A stretch of 51,440 bases of DNA from Deltaproteobacteria bacterium (GCA_016202395.1 JACQOV010000022.1:1-51440); one strand, 5' to 3'; numbered from the stretch's first letter, positions 40,585 through 49,868 are shown. Numbers and translations are program-made. The notes: generated from the letters alone by a model not told the origin.

Positions 40585-42639
40585 TTATTCCTCAATAGTA
40601 GGGATGCCGTCGCGGATTAACGTTTCTAAAAAATAGCCGTATTGTTGCTTGGGTTCATCGAGTTGAAAAGCCACCCAATGTCCATGTCGAATTCCATCCT
40701 CCAGGTATCGAACAACTCCAGCCGTTCTAGGGCCTTGTCTCGGCACGAAAAAGTTCCCCGAGGCAGGGTATGAGAGTTGATCCCCTCCGGCCAGTTCAAT
40801 CACAGGAAGCAACTGATCCTCCGGATTTTCAGCCACCTCCGGGCCTATCAAGTCCACTCCCAGCGAGGCCACAAAAGCGCGTTGCGAACCAGAGTTGGTG
40901 ATACGATCTTCATGACCTGAGATCACAAAGACGTGGGGCGCAGATCGGTTCTGTGGCGGTCGCCGCAGTATCCTATCCAGAAAGTGGATTACGTCGGATT
41001 GACCCAAGGAAAGATCAAAAAGGGCTAAGACCGGATGCCAAACGTCCAGGGATTCACCCGGTGGAAGACGGCCAATCAGGTTTTCAAGAACCCACTGAAG
41101 ATCCACAGGATCTTCCAGGCCTAAAGGGAACTCAATCCAGGAACCTCCTGCCCCCGATAAGATCATCCCTTGTGCGGCAAGGGGATCGACCGCATTCAAG
41201 AGGCCTGACGCGAAAGCCCCTTGGGATTGTCCCATAATCACCACTTGGTTCGGATGGAGTCGAATCTTTCCATCCCGCGAAAGGGCTGTGTTTATTTTAG
41301 GACATAAGCTGTGATCAAGGGTCAAATCTCGCATCAGTCGGCGGAAGAGCAGATGCTCGATCACCAGTTGCGAGAAATTATCTCGAAGCGCTCTTGGATT
41401 TAAAAAATTGTAAAGGGCAAAGCCCCCCAAAGCCAGTGGGCCGATATGTTCATAACTCAAATGAGCGGCCATGCCGGAACTTGCCCAACCCTTCTCTGCG
41501 GCGATCAAAGCAGGGCCTTGTCCTGGAGGTTGGTTTCCTGCGGCATCGATGGGGCCCAGATTGTAGACCTCATCACTCGATCCTCCTCGCTCATGGATAT
41601 AAAAGAGAAGAGGGAAGCCCTCCGAGGGCATCTCTGTTTTTGGGATAGTTACCACAAAAGGGGCTGTTCGATACCCGACAATAACGGGATTGCCATGGGC
41701 ATCTAACTTGAATTCTCCCCCTTCAGAGAAGTAGGGTGGAACCCCTTGTTGGAATAAAGGGACCTCCCAACTTCCTTCATAAATGCAGTAGGGAAGGTCC
41801 TCTTCTAAATCGAGCGTGCTTCTCTTGAGCCTTCCATTGGCAACGGGAGCGGGTAAGTGGGATGCCCAATCGGCAAATTTAAACAAACGCTCTGTGGGAA
41901 AACCGGTGGTGAAAACAGTGGCTCCGACCATTCGGTCCGGATCCATAAAATCTGTTTCTTCCAGGAATCTCGCGAGCGGAGCATAAACTCGAACGGCTTT
42001 CTCACCCAAATCCCCTCCCGGGTTATTTCCTTGGAGCAGCTGTGTTAGAATCTCGGGCTGAGAGGGGACAAACCCTGGCGGGGTCTCTACAGCGTCGGTC
42101 AAGATTAAGGCATAAGTGGTGCGTTCCAACAGCTCGATGCCGGGGACGGGAAGGACTTGGAGCGTCCATCGTCGGCGATAGCTATCCGCAAGAAGGTTGA
42201 AATTCACCTGAATCGGAAAGCAACGCCCTCTTTGGACCGAAGCAGGGTCGATATCCACCAAAACGATCGGCTCTTCACAGGATGTGTAATCCTCAGGGTT
42301 GTCGCTAAGTGAGCGTGTGTCGATAAGACCCGTTAGCGGCAGGTAGATCGGTCCACTGGGGCTCCATCCCACCAACTCTTCTTCAGCCAGCCCTCGCATC
42401 TGATCGAGGACTTCAAGAAACCTGGGATTGGGAAAACCCTCTAACATGGGATGGCCACGATCATCAAGACGGAGATTTGAAGGGTGTGGGAGATCGTAAA
42501 AATTTCCATAACCGGATAGATCCAAAATCATCCCCACCTTGCCACAGCCCTCTTTAGATCCCATGAGAAAGATCGAACATCCTAGTGCGGCGCCCACCGT
42601 CATCATGAATCGGACATGCCCCCATTTTTTGAAATTCAT
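40585..42639 (-). CDS. Large exported alpha/beta-hydrolase
   Basis: I start at ATG 42639, where GAGGAGG lies 8 bases upstream; a further upstream start at 42672 lacks this. The product is 684 residues. The N-terminus (basic, then about 20 hydrophobic residues, then GC) is a signal or lipoprotein-like anchor, though the lipobox is not canonical. The esterase core has VVIMGQSQGAFASG with nucleophile Ser472, GGSSDEVYN upstream and HEDRITN and GHWVAF near the end as candidate Asp/His. An N-terminal ~330-residue domain is unrecognised. Paired cysteines suggest an exported protein. Substrate unknown; a lipase or polyester depolymerase is possible. Confidence 0.82.
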   Translation of the reverse strand: MNFKKWGHVRFMMTVGAALGCSIFLMGSKEGCGKVGMILDLSGYGNFYDLPHPSNLRLDDRGHPMLEGFPNPRFLEVLDQMRGLAEEELVGWSPSGPIYLPLTGLIDTRSLSDNPEDYTSCEEPIVLVDIDPASVQRGRCFPIQVNFNLLADSYRRRWTLQVLPVPGIELLERTTYALILTDAVETPPGFVPSQPEILTQLLQGNNPGGDLGEKAVRVYAPLARFLEETDFMDPDRMVGATVFTTGFPTERLFKFADWASHLPAPVANGRLKRSTLDLEEDLPYCIYEGSWEVPLFQQGVPPYFSEGGEFKLDAHGNPVIVGYRTAPFVVTIPKTEMPSEGFPLLFYIHERGGSSDEVYNLGPIDAAGNQPPGQGPALIAAEKGWASSGMAAHLSYEHIGPLALGGFALYNFLNPRALRDNFSQLVIEHLLFRRLMRDLTLDHSLCPKINTALSRDGKIRLHPNQVVIMGQSQGAFASGLLNAVDPLAAQGMILSGAGGSWIEFPLGLEDPVDLQWVLENLIGRLPPGESLDVWHPVLALFDLSLGQSDVIHFLDRILRRPPQNRSAPHVFVISGHEDRITNSGSQRAFVASLGVDLIGPEVAENPEDQLLPVIELAGGDQLSYPASGNFFVPRQGPRTAGVVRYLEDGIRHGHWVAFQLDEPKQQYGYFLETLIRDGIPTIEE

Positions 42640-43151
42640 GTGGATTCCTCCTCTATTACGTAAAACATGCAAAATCTGTGCCGTTTTAGGTCTTGAAGGG
42701 GTTTTTAATAAGTCGTTGATTTTATTTGTATTTTTTATGGGTTCCCTTAGAAGGGGATATGGGAACTGCCAAGAGAATTTACACCCCCCTTGTTAATTAT
42801 AGGCTTATAGTAGCTAATTTTATCAAGAAATCAATGGATTATCCCTATGTGAAATAAACTTTACACCAGGGTTGTGGAATTTATTTCACATGATTCACAC
42901 GCTCTAAAACAGTCGCTATCCCTATTTTCTGTTCAGATCGTCAAGGCCCGGCGATTCCTCGAGATCTTAAAACAAACATAGCAGTCCCGGAATTTATTTG
43001 TGCCGCGGTGCGCAAAATAGGGAGTAAAAATCTGTTTGTGTTTTTGACAGAGCGTGGTATGTTGCCTACCGTCATCCCCGCGGAAGCGGGGATCCAGTGG
43101 TATAAAAAACCCGTTAGTCTCTAAGCCCAACCTAGCCAGGAGGTGGTTTGG
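42640..43151. other. Divergent intergenic region with inverted repeats
   Basis: This 512-base gap between divergent genes has no credible ORF. It holds GTTCCC-N14-GGGAAC (42741-42766), a perfect 12-bp inverted repeat ATGTGAAATAAA/TTTATTTCACAT (42847-42858 and 42880-42891) around TTTACACC, a weaker AAAACAAACA/TGTTTGT-type pair and the REP-like repeat at 43070. A TTGACA stands at 43044-43049 but without a convincing -10. Confidence 0.6.
43070..43098. repeat. Dispersed REP-like repeat, inverted copy of 29031-29060
   Basis: CGTCATCCCCGCGGAAGCGGGG, continuing to ATCCAGT, is the reverse complement of the element at 29031-29060 over 29 bases. It forms the hairpin CCCCGCggaaGCGGGG. It lies about 50 bases before the hybrid kinase start codon. 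Confidence 0.85.
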
Positions 43152-45914
43152 ATGAGTAAGCAAGATCCTCTCAAGCTCGCTTTCCAGGATCAAAAAATTG
43201 CTGCAGCCTTTTCCCACGAATTAAAATTCTTAAAGGCTAAGGGATTGAAGACCATGTGTCTCTTGGCGCTGACGCTTAATCCCGCGTTTTGCATCGTCGA
43301 TTATTTTGCTGTACCGGAAGATTCATTACATTTTTGGTTAGTTCGACTTATAGTCACCATCATTTGCGCTGGATTATTCCTTTTGTCCACAAGCAGGTTA
43401 GGTCCTAAGTATGCTGATTTGGGAGGTGTGTTTTTCTTTTTTCTCATAGGGATCATGATTTCTTACCTTATCAGGAAATCCGGTGGATACAGTAGCCCTT
43501 ACGCTTCTGGATTGACCGTAATTTTTATCGGGGGTGGGCTTCTGATGCCATGGAGTGGTTTGAAATATGCGTCTGTTTCCCTGTGTGTGTATTTAACCTA
43601 TTTTGTCCCCGCCCTGGTCTATGATGATATTTTGAATTCTAGCTTGTTTATTGCCAACAATGCGGTTTTGTTTTGTGGGGTCGTTATTGCGATTGTTGCC
43701 AGACGTGTCATTACGGTTTCAAATAAAAAGGAATTCTTAAGTCGATATAAACTTGGGCAAGCCCATGAGCAGTTAAAAAAGTTAGACGAGTTAAAGTCCC
43801 AGTTTTTTGCGAATGTATCGCATGAGTTGAGGACACCGCTCACGTTAATCCTGGCGCCGTTGGAGTCGATGCTTTCTGAGGAGGTTGGGGAAATGAAGGC
43901 TGAGCAGCAGCGGCATGCCAAACTGATGTACAACAATGGGCTTCGGTTGCTGAAGCTGATCAACAATTTGTTGGATTTGGCGAGATTGGATGCGGGGAAG
44001 ATGGAATTGAAGGCGCAGCCTGGGGATTTGAAGGTCTACATTCAAGGGTTGGTGGAGGGGATTGTACCGATGGCGAAGAAGAAGGGGCTCACGCTTTCCT
44101 TTGCCAATGGTCATGAGTTGCCGAAGGTGTCGTTTGATGAGGAGAAATTGGAGAAGGTGATTCTCAACCTAGTGTTTAATGCGATTAAGTTTACGCCGAG
44201 TGGAGGGAAGGTGGTGGTGAGGGTTGGGCAGAAGGACAGAGAGGTGAAAGTTGAAGTTGCTGACACGGGGATAGGGATTGCGAAGGAGCATCAGCAGAAG
44301 GTGTTTGATCGGTTTGCGCAGGCCGACTCCTCACTCACCCGAAAGTATGGAGGCACAGGGATTGGATTAGCGTTGGCCAAAGAGCTGGTGGAGTTGCATG
44401 GAGGCAAGATTGGGCTAACGAGTGAATTGGGAAAAGGGACGACGGTGGGGTTTACATTACCGGTGGTGAAAGGAGAGGCCGTTCATGGTTCGACAAAGCC
44501 TGTCCTGAGTTTATCGAAGGGCTCACCACGAACGGGGGAAGTGACGGAGGGGGGGGAGTGGACGGAGAAGCTTTACTCGGAGGCGGCACGAGCGGATTTG
44601 GATTTTGAGAAAGCGGAGATTGCGGAGCCTGTCCTGAGCGAAGTCGAAGGACCCACTCGCAATGATACTTCATCTGTCATCGCGAGGAGCCTGAAAGGCG
44701 ACGTGGCGATCTCATCCAAGCATCCTAAGATCTTACTCGTGGAGGACAGCTCTGAGATGAGGCAGTTTTTGCGATTCGAATTAAGCCCCTCGTATCAAAT
44801 TCTAGAGGCTCAGGATGGGATCGAAGGCTGGGAGAAGATGACTACAGAGAGGCCGGATCTGATTATTTCCGACATCATGATGCCTGGGATCGATGGGTAT
44901 GAGCTTACCCGTCGTTTAAAAACTAACGAGGAGACCCGACAGGTTCCGATCATTCTATTGACGGCCAAGACCGATCTCACGGATAAGATTGAAGGGTTAG
45001 AGGTTGGGGCGGACGATTATTTGATGAAGCCATTTAAGCCCAAGGAAATGAAAGCGAGAGTGAGGAATTTGCTTCAAGTGCGGCATCTTCAGGGGGAGCT
45101 TCAGGTCCGCAACCAGGAGTTGGATCAACTGAATTCAGGGTTGCAGGAGGAGGTAGAGAAACGAACACAAGCGTTAGTTCAATCGGAGAAGATGGCGATG
45201 TTAGGGGGGATGTTTTCGAGGTTAGCCCATGATTTAAAGAGTCCGTGGGCTTCCATTTATGAAGATGTGGGGATTCTGAAGGAGGTAGTGTCAAAAATGC
45301 AGCCGCATTTGACGAAGGAAGGAGTGGAATCGTATCAAGAGGTCCAGCAATGGACCGATTATATTGACAGCTCCGCCAAGATTATGGGGGAGATACTGGA
45401 AGGACTCAATGCCTATGGGAGGTCGGTGGAGGAGTGGGGGGAGGTGGATGTTGTCGACGGGATTCAGAGGATCTTAGGGATCTTTCGGAGGCAATGGAAG
45501 GGGAGGATCGAGATTCAAGAGGAATATGAGCCGCTCCTTCCTAAGATTTGGGGGCAATCTTCGACCTTAAATCGGATTTGGCTCAATCTTTTGTCGAATT
45601 CGGCTCAGGCGATGGAGCCTCAGGCGAAGGAAGGAAAAGGGATCGTCAAGATCGTCGCTCAACGCAATGAAACGGGGATTGGGGTGAAGATTCGAGACAA
45701 TGGGCCTGGGATACCGAAGGAACGGCTCTCCAAATTGTTCCAACCCTTCTACACCACCAAAGAGGAAGGCAAAGGAATGGGTTTGGGGCTCACGATCGCG
45801 CATGAGATCGTAGAGCGGCATGGAGGAAAGATCACCGTGGATAGCGAACCCGGCTCCTGCTCCTGGACTGAATTCACCGTGTGGCTCCCGATAAAAAGCC
45901 CCCAAAGCTCTTAA
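43152..45914 (+). CDS. Hybrid sensor kinase with two histidine-kinase modules and a central receiver
   Basis: I start at ATG 43152 since AGGAGG is 8 bases upstream; GTG 43143 lies within that SD. The 920-residue protein has about six membrane helices (residues 25-200), HisKA with His224 (NVSHELRTPL), HATPase (ADTGIGIAKEHQQKVFDRF, GGTGIGLALAKELV), a linker of repeat-derived sequence (about 443-522), a receiver with Asp574 (LIISDIMMPGIDG) and a second kinase module with His693 (LAHDLKSPW) and its own HATPase (DNGPGIPKERLSKLFQPF, GMGLGL). The order kinase-receiver-kinase suggests an internal relay. No DNA-binding partner is adjacent. The input signal is unknown, perhaps membrane-borne. Confidence 0.93.
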   Translation: MSKQDPLKLAFQDQKIAAAFSHELKFLKAKGLKTMCLLALTLNPAFCIVDYFAVPEDSLHFWLVRLIVTIICAGLFLLSTSRLGPKYADLGGVFFFFLIGIMISYLIRKSGGYSSPYASGLTVIFIGGGLLMPWSGLKYASVSLCVYLTYFVPALVYDDILNSSLFIANNAVLFCGVVIAIVARRVITVSNKKEFLSRYKLGQAHEQLKKLDELKSQFFANVSHELRTPLTLILAPLESMLSEEVGEMKAEQQRHAKLMYNNGLRLLKLINNLLDLARLDAGKMELKAQPGDLKVYIQGLVEGIVPMAKKKGLTLSFANGHELPKVSFDEEKLEKVILNLVFNAIKFTPSGGKVVVRVGQKDREVKVEVADTGIGIAKEHQQKVFDRFAQADSSLTRKYGGTGIGLALAKELVELHGGKIGLTSELGKGTTVGFTLPVVKGEAVHGSTKPVLSLSKGSPRTGEVTEGGEWTEKLYSEAARADLDFEKAEIAEPVLSEVEGPTRNDTSSVIARSLKGDVAISSKHPKILLVEDSSEMRQFLRFELSPSYQILEAQDGIEGWEKMTTERPDLIISDIMMPGIDGYELTRRLKTNEETRQVPIILLTAKTDLTDKIEGLEVGADDYLMKPFKPKEMKARVRNLLQVRHLQGELQVRNQELDQLNSGLQEEVEKRTQALVQSEKMAMLGGMFSRLAHDLKSPWASIYEDVGILKEVVSKMQPHLTKEGVESYQEVQQWTDYIDSSAKIMGEILEGLNAYGRSVEEWGEVDVVDGIQRILGIFRRQWKGRIEIQEEYEPLLPKIWGQSSTLNRIWLNLLSNSAQAMEPQAKEGKGIVKIVAQRNETGIGVKIRDNGPGIPKERLSKLFQPFYTTKEEGKGMGLGLTIAHEIVERHGGKITVDSEPGSCSWTEFTVWLPIKSPQSS
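44480..44537. repeat. REP-like repeat inserted in frame in the kinase gene (1)
   Basis: This contains GGTTCGAC, AGCCTGTCCTGAG, TCGAAGG and CTCACCACGAACGG, the modules of a widespread environmental-genome repeat. In the kinase frame it reads KPVLSLSKGSPRTG, a peptide typical of such insertions. It lies between the first HATPase and the receiver, so the protein tolerates it as linker. Confidence 0.8.
44626..44662. repeat. REP-like repeat inserted in frame in the kinase gene (2)
   Basis: AGCCTGTCCTGAGCGAAGTC followed by GAAGGACCCA is a second member of the CCTGTCCTGAG repeat family. It reads EPVLSEVEGPTRN in frame and lies 90 bases after the first. Confidence 0.8.
44675..44713. repeat. REP-like repeat inserted in frame in the kinase gene (3)
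   Basis: TGTCATCGCGAGGAGC, continuing to GGCGATCTC, is a diverged copy of the intergenic element at 23832-23868. It reads SVIARSLKGDVAIS in frame and is the last repeat before the receiver domain. Confidence 0.75.
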
Positions 45915-45951
45915 AACCAACCCTTAAAGCCCAACCCCCGAAATGACGATT

Positions 45952-46224
45952 TTAAGTAGGCTCTTGCTTTTTTTTGACCTCTTCCCAATCCACTGTTTCC
46001 CCCTTTTTGAAAAGTTCGCGACCTCTCTTAACGATCTTTTCGTACATCGCAAAATCTTCTTCATCCACAACCCGCTTAGGCGTCATCACGATTTTTTGGT
46101 TCTTTTCTTCTACTTCGAGATAACTTCCTTTGATCAATTTTAGATGCCTTGCGATAGGAATAGGGATCACCACCTGATTGTTGGAAGTCAGTCGAACAAG
46201 TTTTCTTAAAGGGTATCCTGCCAT
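45952..46224 (-). CDS. Orphan AbrB/MazE-type protein
   Basis: I start at ATG 46224 with GGAG about 8 bases upstream; a TTG at 46239 would put that SD inside the gene. The 90-residue product has the AbrB fold at about 8-42 (LVRLTSNNQVVIPIPIARHLKLIKGSYLEVEE) and a charged helical tail. Unlike the module at 35211, no toxin gene adjoins it. It could be an orphan antitoxin or a DNA-binding regulator acting on the AT-rich region upstream, which leads to the acyl-ligase cluster. Confidence 0.85.
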   Translation of the reverse strand: MAGYPLRKLVRLTSNNQVVIPIPIARHLKLIKGSYLEVEEKNQKIVMTPKRVVDEEDFAMYEKIVKRGRELFKKGETVDWEEVKKKQEPT

Positions 46225-46424
46225 AGTAAGAATCTCCAATTTTAGTATTTACATAGATTCATAGTACCATTGATTTCCCCAAGCGTCAACCTCTTCACCT
46301 CTTCACATTCGACTTTAGTTAAATGCAGCCGGAAGTTTTCTTCCGCTCACTCTAAAACAAAACCCCCGATTTTGTTCTCAAAACCACTAGATTCGGTGGA
46401 TTTTATCCCAAAAGCTCCCTCCCC

Positions 46425-46438
46425 GTGCGTTAACGCAC
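46425..46438. promoter_or_regulatory. Perfect 14-bp palindrome GTGCGTTAACGCAC
   Basis: A perfect dyad immediately upstream of the tandem TGTAAC boxes, in the 345-base gap between the AbrB gene and the acyl-ligase gene. It may be a site for a second regulator. The rest of the gap (46225-46424) is AT-rich and shows no further clear signal. Confidence 0.55.
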
Positions 46439-46443
46439 AGCGT

Positions 46444-46506
46444 TGTAACATTTTTGTTACAAAATGTAACAGTTTTGTTACAAACTTATCCATAACTGTG
46501 TATAAT
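46444..46506 (+). promoter_or_regulatory. Tandem operator boxes and promoter of the acyl-ligase cluster
   Basis: TGTAAC-N6-GTTACA occurs at 46444-46461 and 46465-46482, centres 21 bp apart. A perfect TATAAT stands at 46501-46506, and the -35 position (46478-46483, TTACAA) falls in the second box, so a bound protein would block RNA polymerase. The same double box is at 23880-23919. This suggests a common repressor. Confidence 0.7.
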
Positions 46507-46569
46507 TCTTCCGTCTGCAAGCTGGGTTTTTAGGGTACTATAAATAAGCAGTAAAGCATTAGGGAAGAC

Positions 46570-48294
46570 ATGCCATTTAGCTCCAATCTTGATGTTTCAA
46601 CCTTGATTGAGCTTCTTCGGTGTAGGGCTCAGCGGCACCCCGAGCAGTACGCTTACACTTTTCTGGATGACGGTGAAACCAACGAACTTCATTTGACCTA
46701 CAAAGAGTTAGACCGGAAAGCTCGGGCCATCGGCGCTTTGCTTCAGCGTATCGCGGCCGAGGGAGAACGTGCTCTGCTACTTTATCCTCAAGGATTAGAA
46801 TATATTGCTGCCTTTTTTGGATCAATTTACGCTGGCACTGTGGCCGTTCCTGTTTATCCTCCAGATCCTCTAATGCTAAATCGAACTTTGCCTCGGCTTT
46901 TAGGAATTGCCAAAGATGCTCAGGCATCAATAATCTTAACCACTTCCATCGTTCAGTCCATGGCTCAATCCATGATTGATCAGGCTCCCGATTTAAAAGA
47001 TTTGAAATGGTTAGTGACGGATAATCTTGAAGACGGAGCAGAAGAGGATTGGCAGGAACCCATTGTGGACAAGGAGACGGTTGTTTTTCTTCAATACACT
47101 TCTGGTTCAACCTCAGCGCCTAAGGGTGTGAAGATAAGTCACGGTAATCTCTTGCACAATCAACGAATGATTCAAGAGGCATTCGAACATACTGATCAGT
47201 CGACTTTTGTGGGATGGTTGCCCCTTTACCATGATATGGGACTCGTTGGTAATCTACTTCAACCCCTTTATATTGGCGCTCGGTGCATCCTCATGTCGCC
47301 GTTTCACTTTTTAAAGCGCCCAGTACGTTGGCTACAAGCGATTTCCCGCTATCAAGCTCAGACCAGTGGTGGACCCAATTTTGGCTATGACTTATGCGTA
47401 CGTAAAGTCACTGCTGAACAAAAGAAAGATTTAAATCTGAGTAGTTGGAGCTTGGCTTTTAATGGCGCTGAGCCTATCCGTGCAGAAACATTAGAACGTT
47501 TTGTAGAAGCATTTGAGCCGTGTGGATTTCGGCGCGAGACATTTTATCCTTGTTATGGACTTGCGGAAGCGACTTTGCTTGTTTCGGGGGGGATGAAGAA
47601 GGCGCCTCCTTTTGTACGAACCTTTTTGAAAACAGAACTTCAACGAAACGAGGCAATTGACATTTTTCCAAGTCAGGAGAGAACACAAACATTAGTAAGT
47701 TGCGGCCATGCGTTCTTGGACCAGAAAATTGTAATTGTTGACCCAGAGACATTGAAAGAATGTTCTTCTGGGCATATAGGTGAAATTTGGATAGCAGGCC
47801 CCAGTGTGGCTCAAGGTTACTGGAACCGAGGTGTGGAGACAGAGCTAACTTTTCGCGCGTACCTAGTAGATACCGAAGAAGGTCCCTTTTTAAGGACAGG
47901 CGATCTTGGTTTCTTGAAAGAAGGTGAATTGTTTGTCACCGGTCGCCTCAAAGATTTAATCATTATGGCTGGACAAAACTATTATCCACAAGATATCGAA
48001 TATACAGTAGAGCGAAGTCATTCCGTTTTGCGCCCGGGTTGTAGCGCGGCTTTTTCAATTGATTTTAACGACGCAGAACAATTAGTGATACTGGCAGAAA
48101 TAAATGCAGCGCAAAACTTTAGTTTGGATGAAGTAACAGGGATCATTCGAAGAACAGTAGGGCAGAATCATAACATACCTGTTCACGACGTGTGTCTTTT
48201 AAAGGCTGGGACCATTCCCAAGACTTCGAGCGGAAAGATTCAGCGTCATGCTTGTAAGACGAATTTTTTAAATAGAACTTTGGATTTTTTATGA
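46570..48294 (+). CDS. Fatty-acyl-AMP ligase (FAAL family)
   Basis: A 574-residue adenylate-forming enzyme. The N-terminal part (PEQYAYTFLDDGETNELHLTYKEL, GTVAVPVYPPDP) and the ATP loop LQYTSGSTSAPKGVKISHGN match FAALs, which activate fatty acids and pass them to an acyl carrier protein rather than to CoA. GLAEATLLVSGG and LRTGDLGFLKEGELFVTGRLKDLII are further family motifs, with the catalytic lysine in TSSGKIQRHAC. Downstream genes for an acyl-CoA dehydrogenase and an ACP fit loading and desaturation of an acyl-ACP. Codon use is more AT-rich than in the genes before 46200. Confidence 0.95.
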   Translation: MPFSSNLDVSTLIELLRCRAQRHPEQYAYTFLDDGETNELHLTYKELDRKARAIGALLQRIAAEGERALLLYPQGLEYIAAFFGSIYAGTVAVPVYPPDPLMLNRTLPRLLGIAKDAQASIILTTSIVQSMAQSMIDQAPDLKDLKWLVTDNLEDGAEEDWQEPIVDKETVVFLQYTSGSTSAPKGVKISHGNLLHNQRMIQEAFEHTDQSTFVGWLPLYHDMGLVGNLLQPLYIGARCILMSPFHFLKRPVRWLQAISRYQAQTSGGPNFGYDLCVRKVTAEQKKDLNLSSWSLAFNGAEPIRAETLERFVEAFEPCGFRRETFYPCYGLAEATLLVSGGMKKAPPFVRTFLKTELQRNEAIDIFPSQERTQTLVSCGHAFLDQKIVIVDPETLKECSSGHIGEIWIAGPSVAQGYWNRGVETELTFRAYLVDTEEGPFLRTGDLGFLKEGELFVTGRLKDLIIMAGQNYYPQDIEYTVERSHSVLRPGCSAAFSIDFNDAEQLVILAEINAAQNFSLDEVTGIIRRTVGQNHNIPVHDVCLLKAGTIPKTSSGKIQRHACKTNFLNRTLDFL

Positions 48295-48309
48295 GTGAGG
48301 AATGAGTGA

Positions 48310-49572
48310 GTGAATAGGATGGAAATGCTCGGAATAAATAGTGAGAAAAATAGACTCTACTCTGATTGGAAGTATTGGGGGAGCAAATTAAAAACAGAAG
48401 AACTTCCGAATTTAACGATTTCAGAGGAAGAAAGAGAAGTATTGGAACTTGCTTATCGGGTATGTGAAAAAGAGATTGTTCCCGTTCGGGCCGAGTTAGA
48501 TGAGAAGGAAGAATTCCCTGAGAAGATTTTTGAAAAATTCAGGGAGGTCGGATTTTTTAGAGCAATGTTTGATTCTAAATACGGTGGCATGGGGTTGAGC
48601 AGAATGATGCCTTTTTACTTGCTGGAAGTAATCGCAGAACGTTGCTTAGGAGTTGCAACGGCTTTTGGCGCTTCTACTAGGTTAGCAGCTCTCCCAATCG
48701 AGTTGGGGGGAACAGAAGAGCAAAAGAAAGGATATTTAACAAAGTTAGCTAGTGGAGAATTTATAGGAGCTTTTGCTCTCACGGAACCTTCGGCGGGTTC
48801 TGATATTTCAAATCTTTCAACAACGGCAGTTAAGAAGGGAGCCAAGTATATTTTGAATGGGACGAAACAGTGGATAACGAATGCGGGGCGAGCGGATATT
48901 TATTGCATTTTTGCCTTAACAGATCGGAATAAAGATCCTCGTGCTAGCATTTCGTGTTTCATAGTGGAGAAAGGTTGGCCGGGTTTGTCTTTCGGAAAGT
49001 TAGAGAGAAAACTTGGTATCCGTTGTTCCCATACTCGGCAAGTGATCATGGAAGATTTAGAAGTTCCAGAGGAAAATTTGATTGGACTTGTTCCCAATAA
49101 AGGCTTAGCTCAAATCTTGAGAACTTTAAATCGCTCTCGATCAGGGGTGGCAGCGATCGCTGTGGGATTGGCGACAGGGGCCTATAAAGAGGCAGTTAAG
49201 TATGCATTTCAAAGGGAGCAGTTTAAACAGAAGGTGGTTCATTTTCAAGTGATACAGCATATGTTAGCGGACATGTTAACGAAGATCGAATCAGCTCGAT
49301 TATTGGCTTATAAAGCAGGGCGTTATTCTGCTGTAGATCATCCGGACGCGGGCCTGTTTTCTGCAATGGCCAAACATTATGCTTCAGAAATGGCGATGCA
49401 AGTTGCGACCGACGCATTGCAGATTCATGGAGGATATGGGTTTAGCCGAGAGTATCCGATAGAGAAAATGTTTCGAGATGCGAAGATTTTGTCAATATAT
49501 GAAGGAACCAATCAAATGATGAAAAATCAAATGAGTGCTTACATTGTTAAAGATGCTGGTAGGTTTTGTTAA
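48310..49572 (+). CDS. Acyl-CoA dehydrogenase family protein
   Basis: The 420-residue flavoprotein has ACAD signatures: FALTEPSAGSDISNL and WITNAGRADIYCIFAL for FAD/substrate, RSGVAAIAVGLATGAYKEAVKYAFQREQF, QIHGGYGFSREYPIEKMFRDAKI and YEGTNQ near the end, where the catalytic base usually lies. It starts at GTG 48310 (GAGTGAGG upstream); ATG 48319 is possible. Between a FAAL and an ACP gene it probably makes an alpha,beta-double bond in an ACP-bound chain, as proposed for lipopeptide pathways such as ramoplanin. The stop overlaps the ACP frame. Confidence 0.93.
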   Translation: MNRMEMLGINSEKNRLYSDWKYWGSKLKTEELPNLTISEEEREVLELAYRVCEKEIVPVRAELDEKEEFPEKIFEKFREVGFFRAMFDSKYGGMGLSRMMPFYLLEVIAERCLGVATAFGASTRLAALPIELGGTEEQKKGYLTKLASGEFIGAFALTEPSAGSDISNLSTTAVKKGAKYILNGTKQWITNAGRADIYCIFALTDRNKDPRASISCFIVEKGWPGLSFGKLERKLGIRCSHTRQVIMEDLEVPEENLIGLVPNKGLAQILRTLNRSRSGVAAIAVGLATGAYKEAVKYAFQREQFKQKVVHFQVIQHMLADMLTKIESARLLAYKAGRYSAVDHPDAGLFSAMAKHYASEMAMQVATDALQIHGGYGFSREYPIEKMFRDAKILSIYEGTNQMMKNQMSAYIVKDAGRFC

Positions 49573-49868
49573 TGTTTTCTGAGCACCCAAACGGAGGGTC
49601 TAAGACGATGCTTACAAAAGATGAAATGCAAAAAGAATTGATTCCCAAGTTTGCTGAGGAGTTAGGCCTCGAGGAACGAGGCATTGACATTAAAAAAGAT
49701 TTTAATGAATATGGTTTAAGTTCAGTGACAGCTGTTGGTTTAGTAGGGGAATTAGAAGAATTGTTAAGACAAGAACTTTCTCCTACTCTTATATTAGAAC
49801 ATCCTACCATTGAGTCATTAGCTCAATATCTCACTGATAAAGCAAACAATGGGATTGAAAAGGATTGA
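49572..49868 (+). CDS. Acyl carrier protein
   Basis: The 98-residue product contains the phosphopantetheine site NEYGLSSVTAVGLVGELEE, where the second Ser of GLSS stands in place of the DSL serine, a form common in FAAL-linked carriers. ATG 49572 overlaps the dehydrogenase stop (TAATG), suggesting coupling. ATG 49608, preceded by GGAGG, would give a more usual 86-residue ACP and may be the main start. It is the likely acceptor of the FAAL product. Confidence 0.92.
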   Translation: MFSEHPNGGSKTMLTKDEMQKELIPKFAEELGLEERGIDIKKDFNEYGLSSVTAVGLVGELEELLRQELSPTLILEHPTIESLAQYLTDKANNGIEKD

